DNA of 44,700 nucleotides from Anabaena sp. UHCC 0204 (GTDB taxonomy: Bacteria > Cyanobacteriota > Cyanobacteriia > Cyanobacteriales > Nostocaceae), in the NCBI RefSeq assembly GCF_009711975.1, contig NZ_VIKW01000033.1, positions 1 to 44,700 of the forward strand. The letters run 5' to 3'. Made by a program: the position numbers and the translations under genes. This document shows, one piece after another, positions 32,962 through 42,293 of this stretch. Each line of letters starts with the position of its first letter. Within the stretch, counting starts at the first letter, position 1. A model generated the notes under the pieces. That model did not search any database. It was given only the letters and a program-made list of their open reading frames with translations, and was not told the DNA's origin.

Positions 32962-33546
32962 ATGCTTTCAGCTAATACACCTCCTAAACCTAGACAAAAT
33001 TCTGCTTTTAAGCACCTAATGTCAATCCATTGGTGGATGTCAGTTGGTTATATAATATTGTTCGCAACTGGAACATTTATGGCCAGGTTGCCAAGGGAAG
33101 TTTTTATTCGTTCTTCCCTTTATGATTTTCATAAATCAATAGCTGTTTTAGTGATGGCTGTACTCACTTGGCGAATTTTAGTATTGTTGCGTGTTTGGTG
33201 GCGAAAATATACTAAAAAATTTCCTAAGTTGACTCCAGAATGGTTTAAAACTGTTGCTCTACATAGCAGTTTATATATTTTTATGTGGGCTGTTCCTGTT
33301 GCTGGTTTCTTGCTTTCTAACTCATATAAAAGTAATAATGTGAGTTTTTTTGGCATTGTTTTACCAGATATTTTCCCCCAAAATTCAGAAATGGTTGATA
33401 TTGGGAGAAATTTGCATTTTTGGTTAGCCTATACATTTTTGGCTTTTATTATTCTCCACACAATTCAACAAAGAAAAGTAGTGCGATCGCTCTGGCGTAA
33501 ATTCATGAAAATCATCAAATTCGATAATAACTTATCCAGGGAATAA
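32962..33546 (+). CDS. Cytochrome b561-type membrane protein
   Basis: The 194-aa protein has about four transmembrane helices. Histidines H23 (SIHWWMS), H57 (YDFHKSIAV), H101 (ALHSSLY) and H152/H166 (LHFWLAY, LHT) are placed to bind two b haems, as in bacterial cytochrome b561. Length matches. It probably moves electrons in the membrane between quinone and another partner, but the partner is not indicated. It has its own start region and no other redox gene next to it. AAGTAA-like sequence follows the stop. Other di-haem b families have similar helices, so the name is a family call. Confidence 0.85.
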   Translation: MLSANTPPKPRQNSAFKHLMSIHWWMSVGYIILFATGTFMARLPREVFIRSSLYDFHKSIAVLVMAVLTWRILVLLRVWWRKYTKKFPKLTPEWFKTVALHSSLYIFMWAVPVAGFLLSNSYKSNNVSFFGIVLPDIFPQNSEMVDIGRNLHFWLAYTFLAFIILHTIQQRKVVRSLWRKFMKIIKFDNNLSRE

Positions 33547-33647
33547 TATCAAGTAATTTACATAGGGTTTAGGGAAAAAGTCTTTTTGTGGAGAAATCTT
33601 GCCAGGTTAAATTTCCCTATCCTTTTTTGGATTTCGACAAAGCACAT

Positions 33648-34574
33648 TCACTTTTTATAAATTAAAAATACCGAACCAATTAGACCGAAATTCTCCACAT
33701 AAACTTTATTATTATAAAACAACCCTGGAGACATTCCGCCATCAAATAACATCCCTTCTTTAATTGTCCCTAAACAGTTATTTTTAGCAATTCCTGATAA
33801 CACATCATCAAATTGATTGGGGAGTAATTCTTTATTATTTGCAGAAAACTGCATACTAGAATTAGCTTTCACATCATTTACCAACAAAATTACATAACCT
33901 TTACTAGTAATAGCAACTAGAGAACGATTAGTAGCACCTTTACAAGCAAATTCTCCCAAAGCTTGACAGATATCCTTAAATTTTCCTTGATTATAAAATC
34001 TACCATTACCTCCCACCATATTGTAATTAAGAATATTTGCTCCTCTTCTTCCTATTCCCATAGTGGCTTGGCGTTGTTGAGGATTTCCTCCTGATATCCC
34101 AAAGGAAGAACGTCTATTTTTAAATGCTCCTGAATACTCAACACCGCGAGAAATATTTAACCCTTGGGGTTGATTTTGTGGATCTATATAATCAGCATTA
34201 ATAGCCGCAATTGGTGATTTACCATTTAATTTAGAATTAGTATCAGTGATGATTTCTCTAAACTGTTTTGGGACATATTTTTTCTGAAATCTTCCTCTAG
34301 CATCTTTAGCATAAATTTGATGAGCTAAACCCACATTTACTTTAAAATCTAACTCTGGTGATTGAGGATTAAAAATAATTACATGATTGATACCTTTGCT
34401 ATATCTTTCACCATTATTATTAGCTTGAAAAAAATCAATACTAAATTGAGCATTTTTACCAGGACACTTAGCAGCCTGTTTGGGTGCTGAATTAGCTACC
34501 ATATCCTGACAACCTGATATTAAAGTTGTCGTAAGACTTAACAAAGATAAAAAAATCAATTTTTTGGCAAACAT
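33648..34574 (-). CDS. Phosphodiester glycosidase family lipoprotein
   Basis: The 308-aa protein begins with a lipoprotein signal: MFAKKLIFLSLLSL, then a lipobox LISGC at about residues 18-22, so it should be anchored in a membrane after lipid modification. The rest matches the NAGPA-like (DUF2233) phosphodiester glycosidase family: SPIAAINADYIDPQNQPQGL (ExN-type catalytic region), FGISGGNPQ, RSLVAITSKGYVILLVND, and DGGMSPGLFYNNK near the end. Family members cut sugar-phosphodiester bonds in cell-wall or exopolymer glycans. The next upstream minus-strand gene ends in a terminator, so this has its own promoter. Confidence 0.85.
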   Translation of the reverse strand: MFAKKLIFLSLLSLTTTLISGCQDMVANSAPKQAAKCPGKNAQFSIDFFQANNNGERYSKGINHVIIFNPQSPELDFKVNVGLAHQIYAKDARGRFQKKYVPKQFREIITDTNSKLNGKSPIAAINADYIDPQNQPQGLNISRGVEYSGAFKNRRSSFGISGGNPQQRQATMGIGRRGANILNYNMVGGNGRFYNQGKFKDICQALGEFACKGATNRSLVAITSKGYVILLVNDVKANSSMQFSANNKELLPNQFDDVLSGIAKNNCLGTIKEGMLFDGGMSPGLFYNNKVYVENFGLIGSVFLIYKK

Positions 34575-34581
34575 AAAATGT

Positions 34582-34613
34582 AAAAAACCCGCTACAGGAA
34601 TACTATAGCGGGT
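34582..34613 (-). terminator. Rho-independent terminator of the DUF4912 gene
   Basis: On the minus strand ACCCGCTA (34613-34606) pairs perfectly with TAGCGGGT (34594-34587), followed by a run of T residues (34587-34582). It lies 44 nt beyond the DUF4912 stop. Confidence 0.85.
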
Positions 34614-34656
34614 AAAATTAACAATTGCAGTTATGGTTAATTTTCAGATACAACAA

Positions 34657-35907
34657 TTATGCAAGCCATTCCAGAACAGCTTCATCTTTGGTATTAGTAT
34701 TACGAGAAGGTGTTTCGCGCTCAAATTTCATGTGAATAGAACGGGTTTGCTCACCATCAGCCGCAACAGCTAGAATGGGGTAATCAATTACACCATCTTG
34801 GAAGGACATTTGGAAGCGGAATGTACCATCGGAATTAAGCTTAATGGGACGACCACCAATAGTTACAGTTGCATCAGGTTCAGTTGCACCGTAAACAATC
34901 AATTCAGCGTCAGCAACTAACCAGAATTTGCGAGGACGAACGGGAACAGCGGAAGCGGAGAAGCCGACACCGGACATTCCTACACCAGACATGGTTAAAC
35001 CAGATACACTAGGAATAGCCCACATACCTACACCAGATGGGAAAATGTAGGAACTGAGAACTTGTTCTGGAGCAGCAGAACCGGGGACGTGCTGCATAGA
35101 ACCGAATATAGAACCTGCAACCCGTTGGGCTTCGGCAGATTCTGCCATACCAAAGATTTCTTCGTAAATGGGGTTTCCACCACCAGCATTACCGTTAGCT
35201 GTTGGTAATTTTTTGGAGGGGGGAACAAGTTCGTAGAAGGTTTTACCGCGCAAGTCTTCTTCAAAATCTACTGTGATGAAGACATCTTCAATCCAGTCGG
35301 AAGGATAGACAGGGGGAATATGAACTCTAGCGGAACGTGCTAATACTAACCAGCCACCATCAGCAGTGCGATAACCTACATCAATAATATAATCGCGATC
35401 GCTCACTGGAATTGGCAAGTACCATTCTCTGGCTAGTTCATCAGCAGGGTATTCTTGAATACTGTGGGGGCTTTGGTAATCTAGATCCAGATCAGTGACA
35501 TCATAAATCCGCAGTGCCAGTTGTTGTCCACCTTGACGACGGAGTTCTTCTTTATGATCGTTAGGAATATCCCAGTAAGTATAAGCCCACTGAGGATCGC
35601 GGGGTAGTAAAACTATCCGGCTTTCACCATAACCAGCGGGTAAATCGGCTAGAGCTTCATCAACGTCGGCTAGAGAGCCACCAGTACGATCTTCTTGACC
35701 TAGCTCGAATTTTGCTGCTTCCACTGTTTCTTGTGCCTCCTGAGTACGAGATGAACTGAGCGAGAATTTACTTTGCTGAACGTCTTGAATTGATGCCAAC
35801 AACTGCGATTTACGCATTCGACTATAGCGAGATATACCGTATTCACTAGCAACTTTCCGTAATTGCCGTAATGTCATCTCCTCTAGCGGTGGGCGTTCTT
35901 TTGCCAT
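34657..35907 (-). CDS. DUF4912 domain protein with N-terminal Rho-N/SAP-like motif
   Basis: The 416-aa protein starts with LEEMTLRQLRKVASEYGISR and the following basic helix, a Rho-N/SAP-like motif of about 40 residues that binds nucleic acid in other proteins. Residues 95-200 form the DUF4912 domain: RIVLLPRDPQWAYTYWDI, and YPADELAREWYLPI. The C-terminal half has repeated GMSGVGMSGVG-type glycine-rich sequence and a beta-rich end (VTIGGRPIKLNSDGTFRF) that looks like a glucodextranase-like or PKD-like fold. Function is unknown. A spacer of nearly 600 nt precedes it and contains no gene. Confidence 0.85.
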   Translation of the reverse strand: MAKERPPLEEMTLRQLRKVASEYGISRYSRMRKSQLLASIQDVQQSKFSLSSSRTQEAQETVEAAKFELGQEDRTGGSLADVDEALADLPAGYGESRIVLLPRDPQWAYTYWDIPNDHKEELRRQGGQQLALRIYDVTDLDLDYQSPHSIQEYPADELAREWYLPIPVSDRDYIIDVGYRTADGGWLVLARSARVHIPPVYPSDWIEDVFITVDFEEDLRGKTFYELVPPSKKLPTANGNAGGGNPIYEEIFGMAESAEAQRVAGSIFGSMQHVPGSAAPEQVLSSYIFPSGVGMWAIPSVSGLTMSGVGMSGVGFSASAVPVRPRKFWLVADAELIVYGATEPDATVTIGGRPIKLNSDGTFRFQMSFQDGVIDYPILAVAADGEQTRSIHMKFERETPSRNTNTKDEAVLEWLA

Positions 35908-36296
35908 TAACTTGGCCTCCAGTAGTTTGAAAGGTAAATTATTTTTTCCGGGTTAAAAAAAGTTGGATGAAATATCATCTACCCAGATTTTTTTATTCCT
36001 GACTCCTGGTTTGCCCCAGTTTTAAATTTGTTTACTGTTTGTTTTTTTTATTGAGATACCAGCTCCTCTAATTCCTAGTTATGCTTATGTTTTGCATTTC
36101 TTTGGGATCGCAAAGAGTTGTTAAGTAAATATTAACCAGTAAAACTATCCAGGGATCAAGGGGTCTAAAGGTAGGTTTTCCTATATTCTACGTAGTTATC
36201 AGCTCTTTGGGGATCAAAATGTCATGAAATCTTAATATATTGATCCGGCACTAGGCTTTAATGTCAAAATTTGATGACATTTAGAGGAAAAGAGAT
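35908..36296. other. Upstream region of DUF4912 gene
   Basis: This AT-rich spacer shows no gene. It probably carries the minus-strand promoter and 5' region of the DUF4912 gene. GGTCTAAAGGTAGG near 36160 and AAATTTGATGACATTT near 36268 are the only mildly symmetric or repeated sequences. The MITE follows. Confidence 0.45.
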
Positions 36297-36408
36297 AGGA
36301 CTTACGCAATAACTCTCTGAAACTCTTCTTTCTCCGTGTCCTCTGCAGTATGGCTAACGCGAAGCGTGGCGTTAGCCATACGTTTCTTCATGATTTTGCG
36401 TAAGTCCT
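36297..36408. mobile_element. 112-bp MITE-like element with AGGACTTACGCAA ends and nested palindrome
   Basis: The ends AGGACTTACGCAA (36297-36309) and TTGCGTAAGTCCT (36396-36408) are a perfect 13-bp inverted repeat. Inside is a second perfect palindrome, TATGGCTAACGC and GCGTTAGCCATA around GAAGCGTG. The interior has no coding capacity. No clear target duplication is visible at the borders. AGGACTTACGCA ends are frequent in Nostocales genomes. Confidence 0.8.
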
Positions 36409-36502
36409 GGGAATAATGAACCACGAAGACACGAAGGACGCGAAGGCAAGAAAGTTTGAGAGATATTTTGCGTCTGACAACTAACCACTGACAACTGACC
36501 AA

Positions 36503-38785
36503 TTACAAAAACGTCTGTATGACTGACATTCGTTGAATATGCCATTTACCTTCTTTACGAACTAAATCATAACGAACACGCAAGTTTTCATCAGAAGACT
36601 TCTTTGGCTGATTATTTTCATAAAACTGGGTAACTTCTTGTACCTTAGCGTCTACGGATACATAATTTTTATCTGTGCCTTTTTTAGAGACAGTGGTTAC
36701 TTCTACATTATGCTGATATTCTCTATAGCGGTTATTTGCTATTTCGTCTTTAGCTACTGACTGCCATTGTAATAAAACTGAGCCTGTTAAAATATCGCTT
36801 AAACCATCAATGTCATGATTTTGTCCTAACGCTGAAGCTTTAGCAGCTAACCAAGTTTCAATCACTTCCTTTGCGGTCTCACTTGTTAATTCTTCATCGT
36901 TTGACTGGGGTTGACTGTTGGGGTCAGGAATGGTTGTGAGTGGTTGATTTAGTCCGATCGCTAACTGTTCTCCCTGCAATAATGGACCAGGAAAGAAAGT
37001 ATTTTTTACCCAACCAAAAGTTGTGGATATTAACAACGAAGAAACTAATATTCCGGCTAATGATAAGAAAACTAGCCAAACTAAACGGGTTTTGGGATCT
37101 AGGTTACTGAGAAAATTAGTTTGAGACTGCAAAAAACGCCGGGAAATTTTAGTAGTGTTAGGTTTACGTCGTCTGCGCTTGGGAGTTTGCTGGTTTGTAG
37201 TTGGTGTATTCGTGCTATGGCGTTGATTTGGTCTTTGATTAACCGTTGCGGCTGTTGGTGTTGGGGGTATTTGTGATACTTGATTCCCTCCACTGCCATT
37301 TGTGGCTGCATTATTCCATCTGGGGATGGAAATCTGAGAAGATTCAGGTTGAGTTCGAGGGGGTGTTTCTAGTAATTCAGGGTTGGATGGTTGGTGATAA
37401 TAGGGGTGTGTTTCTGTGGTGTTATGAGTATGGTTAATATCTGCTTGCGGAAAGGATTGATGATTAATGACTGCCCATTCATGAGTTATTTGGGCATCAG
37501 TGGGCAAAGATTCTAAATAAGCCTGTACTTGTCTATCGGCAAAGTAATCTTTTAAAGAAGCTTGTTGTTTCGCTAAATCACGAAAGTGAGGAAATACTTC
37601 TTGCTGTAGCCACTGCTCGGTGTATAAACACAGTCCTGGTAATAGGTCTGGTGAATCTTGGGATTTTTCCCGAATAAAAGCTAAAGCTTCATATTCTTGA
37701 CTGAGTTCTAAAACACGGGTAGCCTCTTCGGTTTGTCCCATCAGCAAGGCACAGAGAGATTGTTCCAAATGTACATCTTGGCGTTTTCCCAAGTGCATTA
37801 ACATTTGCTTGGCTTGGCGGATTAAAGCTGGTTGGCGTTGAGTAAAACCTCTGGCAATTAAAGAGTATACTGCTAAATATGTGGCTACCGCTGAGGGACG
37901 TTTGCTTTCTATTTCAAATAGCTTATGCTGTTCCGCTACTGTTAAATAATGGCGGATTTGTTGGATAAAACGTAAAAAATCGTCTATATTTAAGCCAGAT
38001 TGATCGTTGTTGCTGCCATCAATACCGCCACGATCTTCAAGGATGCTTTGTAATAGTTCAAAGCCCTGACGACGTTGGGCAATCTGTGCTTGTGGTAAGG
38101 CTAATAGTTCTAAGATGCGATAGGGACGCAGTTTATAAAGATCAGCGGTCATTTCTGCCCGGACGCTGGGAAATAACCCTTCTCGTGCTAATAATTCTTC
38201 ACCGGTTTCTAAAGATACGGCTGCATTTTCATGATGACCTTGCTGCCATTGTTCTCGTCCTAGTTCTAGGCAAGCTAAAGAGACAGTGAGGATAATATCT
38301 GGTAAGTCTGGATTTCCTAGAACTTCTGTTTGAGTGAGATAATGACCTGTTTTGACACTAACTTTACTAGGTTTATTGACTAAGTACGGACGACCTAGTT
38401 TTAATACCAATTCATATTCTCCTAGTTCTTGGAGAATTAGCAAAGAGCCAACAAATCGGTCTGGGGTAATTTCGATGCTGAGATTTTGAGCTTCTTTATA
38501 TTTGGAGTTGTGATCTGTGAGGGTTTCTAAGGGAATTTTAGCGGCATTTTGATTAGGAGTATAAGCGTGAGCGGAGTAAAGCTGATCATAGTCACTGCGT
38601 TCTTTTGGATCTGATAAGATCATATAAGCTTCTTCTATCAACTCTTTGCGAGAAGATATAGCTGCAATCGAATATTCCCGTCGCGGCAACTGGACAATGC
38701 GATCGCTGTATGCCTGTCGCAATTGTTCCTCACTGGCCGCTAACGGTAATCCTAAAATTCGGTAGTAATCGAGCGGAATTCGCAC
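36503..38785 (-). CDS. ftn2: Cell division protein Ftn2/ZipN (ARC6-like), J-like and IMS domains
   Basis: This 760-aa membrane protein anchors and arranges FtsZ at the division site and is the ancestor of plant ARC6. The start is GTG at 38785, giving MRIPLDYYRILGLPLAASEE. The N-terminal 70 residues are a J-like domain without the HPD motif, as PRREYS stands there, so it should not stimulate Hsp70. A long helical region follows (100-450), then a proline/threonine-rich linker, a single transmembrane helix near 565-590 (VWLVFLSLAGILVSSLLIS), and the C-terminal IMS domain (DUF4101, ETAKEVIETWLAAKASALG). This order matches the family. Essential for normal division and filament shape in cyanobacteria. 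Confidence 0.93.
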   Translation of the reverse strand: MRIPLDYYRILGLPLAASEEQLRQAYSDRIVQLPRREYSIAAISSRKELIEEAYMILSDPKERSDYDQLYSAHAYTPNQNAAKIPLETLTDHNSKYKEAQNLSIEITPDRFVGSLLILQELGEYELVLKLGRPYLVNKPSKVSVKTGHYLTQTEVLGNPDLPDIILTVSLACLELGREQWQQGHHENAAVSLETGEELLAREGLFPSVRAEMTADLYKLRPYRILELLALPQAQIAQRRQGFELLQSILEDRGGIDGSNNDQSGLNIDDFLRFIQQIRHYLTVAEQHKLFEIESKRPSAVATYLAVYSLIARGFTQRQPALIRQAKQMLMHLGKRQDVHLEQSLCALLMGQTEEATRVLELSQEYEALAFIREKSQDSPDLLPGLCLYTEQWLQQEVFPHFRDLAKQQASLKDYFADRQVQAYLESLPTDAQITHEWAVINHQSFPQADINHTHNTTETHPYYHQPSNPELLETPPRTQPESSQISIPRWNNAATNGSGGNQVSQIPPTPTAATVNQRPNQRHSTNTPTTNQQTPKRRRRKPNTTKISRRFLQSQTNFLSNLDPKTRLVWLVFLSLAGILVSSLLISTTFGWVKNTFFPGPLLQGEQLAIGLNQPLTTIPDPNSQPQSNDEELTSETAKEVIETWLAAKASALGQNHDIDGLSDILTGSVLLQWQSVAKDEIANNRYREYQHNVEVTTVSKKGTDKNYVSVDAKVQEVTQFYENNQPKKSSDENLRVRYDLVRKEGKWHIQRMSVIQTFL

Positions 38786-39030
38786 AGCTTACGTCCCCTG
38801 CACTGTGTTCTCGTAGCGTCTCATAATAATTAACATAATTCACCTAGATGATTCCAGGATTGTCAAACCGTCCCATAATCATAGCCTTATTAATACCGTG
38901 TTGATCTAGCACTATAAGTGTAGATAGTAACAGATATCTTATTTTATGCAGATAATTTTTTGATCTTTAGTCGGAAATTTTTGACTTATGGTGATATGAA
39001 ATTTAGATTGATCCAATATACCTTAAATTC

Positions 39031-39339
39031 CTAAATAATCCATTCTGAAGCTCGTTCACCTAAGTCTAGGGGGATGCTAACTGCTTTACCCAAACGGGGA
39101 CGCTCTTTTGTTTCTGTAATAAAAGTTTGCACTTGTTGTATTCCTCCTAAAGCATTGAGATAGTTAGCGATGCTATCAAGATGATCCTGGTAATCTGTTT
39201 CACTTAAAGGGAAAGAGGCTTGGCCAAAGTATTTCCACATGATTTGCAGGAATATCTTTCCTTGGGTACGACGAAACTGGACATCATAAGGTTGTCCCCA
39301 TTTATCAATCAACAGTTGACGTAATTCTTTTCCAGTCAT
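39031..39339 (-). CDS. DUF3067 family protein
   Basis: The 102-aa soluble protein has the DUF3067 core: MTGKELRQLLIDKWGQPYDV, QFRRTQGKIFLQIMWKYFGQ, SFPLSETDYQDHLDSIANYL and a C-terminal PRLGKAVSIPLDLGERASEW. The family is found in cyanobacteria and plastid-bearing plants, with a plant member linked to chloroplast function. No catalytic residues are evident. It stands between ftn2 and petC, on the minus strand, with its own spacer. Confidence 0.85.
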   Translation of the reverse strand: MTGKELRQLLIDKWGQPYDVQFRRTQGKIFLQIMWKYFGQASFPLSETDYQDHLDSIANYLNALGGIQQVQTFITETKERPRLGKAVSIPLDLGERASEWII

Positions 39340-39346
39340 ACAAATT

Positions 39347-39446
39347 TGGTGATTGGTGATTGGTGATTGGTGATTGGTGATTGGGAAACTTATTTCCTGC
39401 TCCCCTGCTCCTCTGCTCCCCTGCTCCCCTGCCCCCCTGCTCCCTA
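39347..39446. repeat. TGGTGAT heptamer STRR and CCCTGCTCC tract
   Basis: Five to six tandem TGGTGAT units fill 39347-39384. A pyrimidine-rich tract of CTCCCCTGCTC units follows at about 39396-39446 and is the complement of the tract near 11866. Both lie in the 39340-39684 gap. The rest of the gap, nearest petC, shows no gene and probably contains the petCA promoter. Confidence 0.75.
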
Positions 39447-39684
39447 CCCCCCTCCCCTGAGCTTATTTAGATTTTACATTTAGTTATGATGTTAAGTTCC
39501 GTAACTCAAGTATGATAAGGATATAAAGAAATGTAATGCTAACAGAAAAGATGCTAACTATCATCTGGCAACAAAGAAGTATGGCATCGCTGCGGGCGTT
39601 ATTATTTCGATTCAGATAAGAGTGGCTCAAGTGCTGGTACTCTTGTCAAAATGCTTAATAAATTACACAAACAGCGCGTAGATT

Positions 39685-40224
39685 ATGGCTCAATTTTCTG
39701 AATCAGCAGATGTACCCGATATGGGTCGTCGTCAATTCATGAACCTGCTTACTTTTGGGACTGTTACCGGAGTAGCTTTAGGTGCATTATATCCTGTTGT
39801 TAACTATTTCATTCCTCCTGCTAGTGGTGGCGCTAGTGGCGGTACAGTAGCAAAGAATGAATTGGGTAACGATGTTAGTGTTAGTGAATTTCTAGATAGC
39901 CATAATGTAGGCGATCGCACTTTAGTACAAGGACTAAAGGGAGATCCTACTTATATTGTAGTGCAAAGTAAAGAAGCGATCTCTGACTACGGGATTAATG
40001 CTATTTGTACTCACTTAGGTTGCGTTGTACCTTGGAACGTAGCTGAGAATAAGTTTAAATGCCCTTGTCATGGTTCACAATATGACGCTACAGGTAAAGT
40101 AATTCGTGGTCCTGCACCAAAATCCTTACCTTTAGCTCATGCCAAAGTTGAAGAAGACAAAATTCTGTTAACCCCTTGGACAGAAACTGACTTCCGCACC
40201 GGGGATGCCGCTTGGTGGGCTTAA
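39685..40224 (+). CDS. petC: Rieske iron-sulfur protein of the cytochrome b6f complex
   Basis: PetC carries the 2Fe-2S cluster that takes electrons from plastoquinol and passes them to cytochrome f. The 179-aa sequence has a twin-arginine-like anchor [19 protein letters not shown] (15-33), supporting Tat-dependent export, then a glycine-rich hinge (ASGGASGG, 46-53). The cluster ligands are C108 and H110 in CTHLGC (108-113) and C126/C128 with H129 in CPCHG (126-130); the disulfide pair is C113 and C128. All are intact. petA follows on the same strand at 101 nt. Confidence 0.97.
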   Translation: MAQFSESADVPDMGRRQFMNLLTFGTVTGVALGALYPVVNYFIPPASGGASGGTVAKNELGNDVSVSEFLDSHNVGDRTLVQGLKGDPTYIVVQSKEAISDYGINAICTHLGCVVPWNVAENKFKCPCHGSQYDATGKVIRGPAPKSLPLAHAKVEEDKILLTPWTETDFRTGDAAWWA

Positions 40225-40268
40225 TTTCCACATTACACAAGTGCTGAGTCGTTAAGAGTGACTCTTCG

Positions 40269-40315
40269 ATTCATTCTTGACAACTGACAACTGACAACTG
40301 ACCACTGACAAATGA
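40269..40315. repeat. Heptamer STRR (GACAACT units) in the petC-petA spacer
   Basis: Three perfect GACAACT units and two altered ones stand in tandem (about 40259-40315) between petC and petA, inside the expected operon. They end just before the petA ribosome binding area. The same unit occurs at about 11938-11981. Confidence 0.8.
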
Positions 40316-40325
40316 CTTTATAGAG

Positions 40326-41327
40326 ATGAGAAATGCCCGTACACCTGCGAGGTTAACTCGCACCGCTAAAGCGATGGTTAACACATTGCTAATAGCGATC
40401 GCTACCGTAACCTTTTTCTTCAGTAGCGATATTGCCATTCCACAAACTGCTGCTGCTTATCCATTCTGGGCCCAGGAAACCTATCCTGAAACTCCCCGCG
40501 AACCGACAGGACGGATTGTTTGTGCTAACTGTCACCTAGCGGCCAAACCTACAGAAGTGGAAGTTCCTCAATCTGTACTTCCTGATACCGTATTTAAAGC
40601 GATCGTCAAGATTCCCTACGATACCAGCGTGCAACAAGTAGGCGCTGATGGTTCTAAAGTTGGCTTAAATGTTGGTGCTGTATTAATGTTGCCCGACGGC
40701 TTCAAGATTGCGCCAGAAGACCGCATTCCGGAAGAAATGAAGGAAGAATTGGGTGATGTGACATTCACACCTTACGGCGACGACAAGGAAAATATCGTCA
40801 TCGTTGGACCTCTACCCGGTGAAGAATATCAAGAAATTGTCTTCCCTGTTCTTTCTCCTAACCCCGCTACAGACAAAAATATCCACTTTGGTAAATACTC
40901 TGTTCATGTGGGCGCTAATCGTGGACGTGGACAACTTTACCCCACAGGTGAAAAAAGCAATAATAACGCTTACAACGCTTCTGCTACTGGTACAATTAGC
41001 ACAATTGCTCAAACAGAAGATGAAGACGGTAACGTTAAGTATTTGGTCAACATCAAAACCGAAACTGGTGACGTTGTTACTGATACAGTTCCCGCCGGTC
41101 CTGAACTAATTGTTGCCCAAGGACAAGCAGTTAAAGATGGTGATGCTTTAACTAACAATCCTAACGTTGGTGGTTTTGGTCAAAAAGATGCAGAAATCGT
41201 CTTACAAGACTCCTCCAGAGTGGCGTGGTTAGTTGCTTTCATCTGTTTAGTGATGTTGGCACAAGTAATGCTAGTGCTGAAGAAGAAGCAAGTAGAAAAA
41301 GTCCAAGCGGCTGAAATGAATTTCTAA
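40326..41327 (+). CDS. petA: Apocytochrome f
   Basis: Cytochrome f takes electrons from the Rieske protein and gives them to plastocyanin or cytochrome c6. The 333-aa precursor has a signal peptide cut at AAA-YPFWAQ (mature residue Y45, whose amino group ligates the haem). The haem-binding CANCH is at 66-70. The large beta domain and the EGD... small domain follow. The C-terminal helix [20 protein letters not shown] (about 299-318) and KKKQ tail anchor it. All landmarks fit. It follows petC in the usual petCA order. A strong terminator lies downstream. Confidence 0.98.
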   Translation: MRNARTPARLTRTAKAMVNTLLIAIATVTFFFSSDIAIPQTAAAYPFWAQETYPETPREPTGRIVCANCHLAAKPTEVEVPQSVLPDTVFKAIVKIPYDTSVQQVGADGSKVGLNVGAVLMLPDGFKIAPEDRIPEEMKEELGDVTFTPYGDDKENIVIVGPLPGEEYQEIVFPVLSPNPATDKNIHFGKYSVHVGANRGRGQLYPTGEKSNNNAYNASATGTISTIAQTEDEDGNVKYLVNIKTETGDVVTDTVPAGPELIVAQGQAVKDGDALTNNPNVGGFGQKDAEIVLQDSSRVAWLVAFICLVMLAQVMLVLKKKQVEKVQAAEMNF

Positions 41328-41431
41328 ATTTAAGAGTCAGAACTATGATTTGGGTGATTATTTTGATTGATTAATCAGCAAAATCATGGTTCAGAATTCT
41401 TACAAATTCTTTGCTAAATCATCAGCTATGT

Positions 41432-41458
41432 GACAGGCTTTTTGCCTGTCCTTTTTTT
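41432..41458 (+). terminator. Rho-independent terminator of petCA
   Basis: GACAGGC (41432-41438) pairs perfectly with GCCTGTC (41444-41450), loop TTTTT, followed by C and seven T residues. Confidence 0.95.
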
Positions 41459-41477
41459 AGGTAATTGGTGGTAAAAA

Positions 41478-42263
41478 ATGGTAGAACCGACAAAATCGTT
41501 TCATGTTGATCATTTGTTGGTGCAGATTTACACTTCCGAAGTAGAAATGTCGGCAGATGTGGCTAAAATCACACACCAGTATTTACAAAATCTGCTGGAG
41601 AAACAGGATCAAGTTGCTATTTTATTGGCTACAGGTAACTCCCAAATTCAATTTTTGAATGCTTTAATTGCTTTAGGAGGAATAGATTGGTCACGAATAA
41701 TTTTATTTCATTTAGATGAATATTTGGGCATTACATCAGATCATCCGGCGAGTTTTCGTCGTTATTTGCGGGAACGGGTAGAACAAAAGGTATGTCCCCA
41801 GAGATTTTATTATATAGAAGGGGATACATTACAACCACTAGCCGAGTGCGATCGCTATACTCAACTTCTAGAAAATCAACCCATAGACCTCTGCTGTTTA
41901 GGTATTGGTGAAAACGGTCATTTAGCATTTAATGACCCAGCAGTAGCAGATTTTCAAGACACTTCTAAGGTTAAACTTGTCAAACTTGATCATATCAACC
42001 GTCAGCAACAAGTAAATACCGGATATTTCCCCAACTTAGCAGCCGTTCCCCAATACGCATTTACTCTCACTATTCCCATGATTTGTACGGCTAAAAAAAT
42101 AATTTGTCTAGCACCAGCAACCAGAAAAGCTGAAGTAGTGAAAACCTTGTTAACGGGAGATATCACAACTAATTGTCCAGCTTCTATTTTACGCCAACAA
42201 CCTCAAGCCACCTTATTTTTAGATATTAATTCTGCTAGTTTATTAGCTGATCATGAAGATTAA
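41478..42263 (+). CDS. nagB: Glucosamine-6-phosphate deaminase/isomerase-like protein
   Basis: The 261-aa protein has the NagB/RpiA/SOL fold. Landmarks are LLATGNSQIQFLNAL (49-63), FHLDEYLGI (77-85; D80 is the usual proton-transfer Asp region) and GIGENGHLAFNDP (142-154), a NagB signature. This would convert glucosamine-6-phosphate to fructose-6-phosphate and ammonia. 6-phosphogluconolactonase shares the fold but not the GxGxxGHIAFN motif as exactly, so NagB is preferred. Length is normal. It starts only 20 nt after the petCA terminator, so it may have a weak promoter or rely on readthrough. Confidence 0.88.
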   Translation: MVEPTKSFHVDHLLVQIYTSEVEMSADVAKITHQYLQNLLEKQDQVAILLATGNSQIQFLNALIALGGIDWSRIILFHLDEYLGITSDHPASFRRYLRERVEQKVCPQRFYYIEGDTLQPLAECDRYTQLLENQPIDLCCLGIGENGHLAFNDPAVADFQDTSKVKLVKLDHINRQQQVNTGYFPNLAAVPQYAFTLTIPMICTAKKIICLAPATRKAEVVKTLLTGDITTNCPASILRQQPQATLFLDINSASLLADHED

Positions 42264-42293
42264 ATTCTTGACTACGAGAGTCGCTATTACTTG

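Noticed and set aside
36302-36502. 66-codon minus-strand frame
   Set aside because: It lies across the MITE at 36297-36408 and an adjoining repeat.
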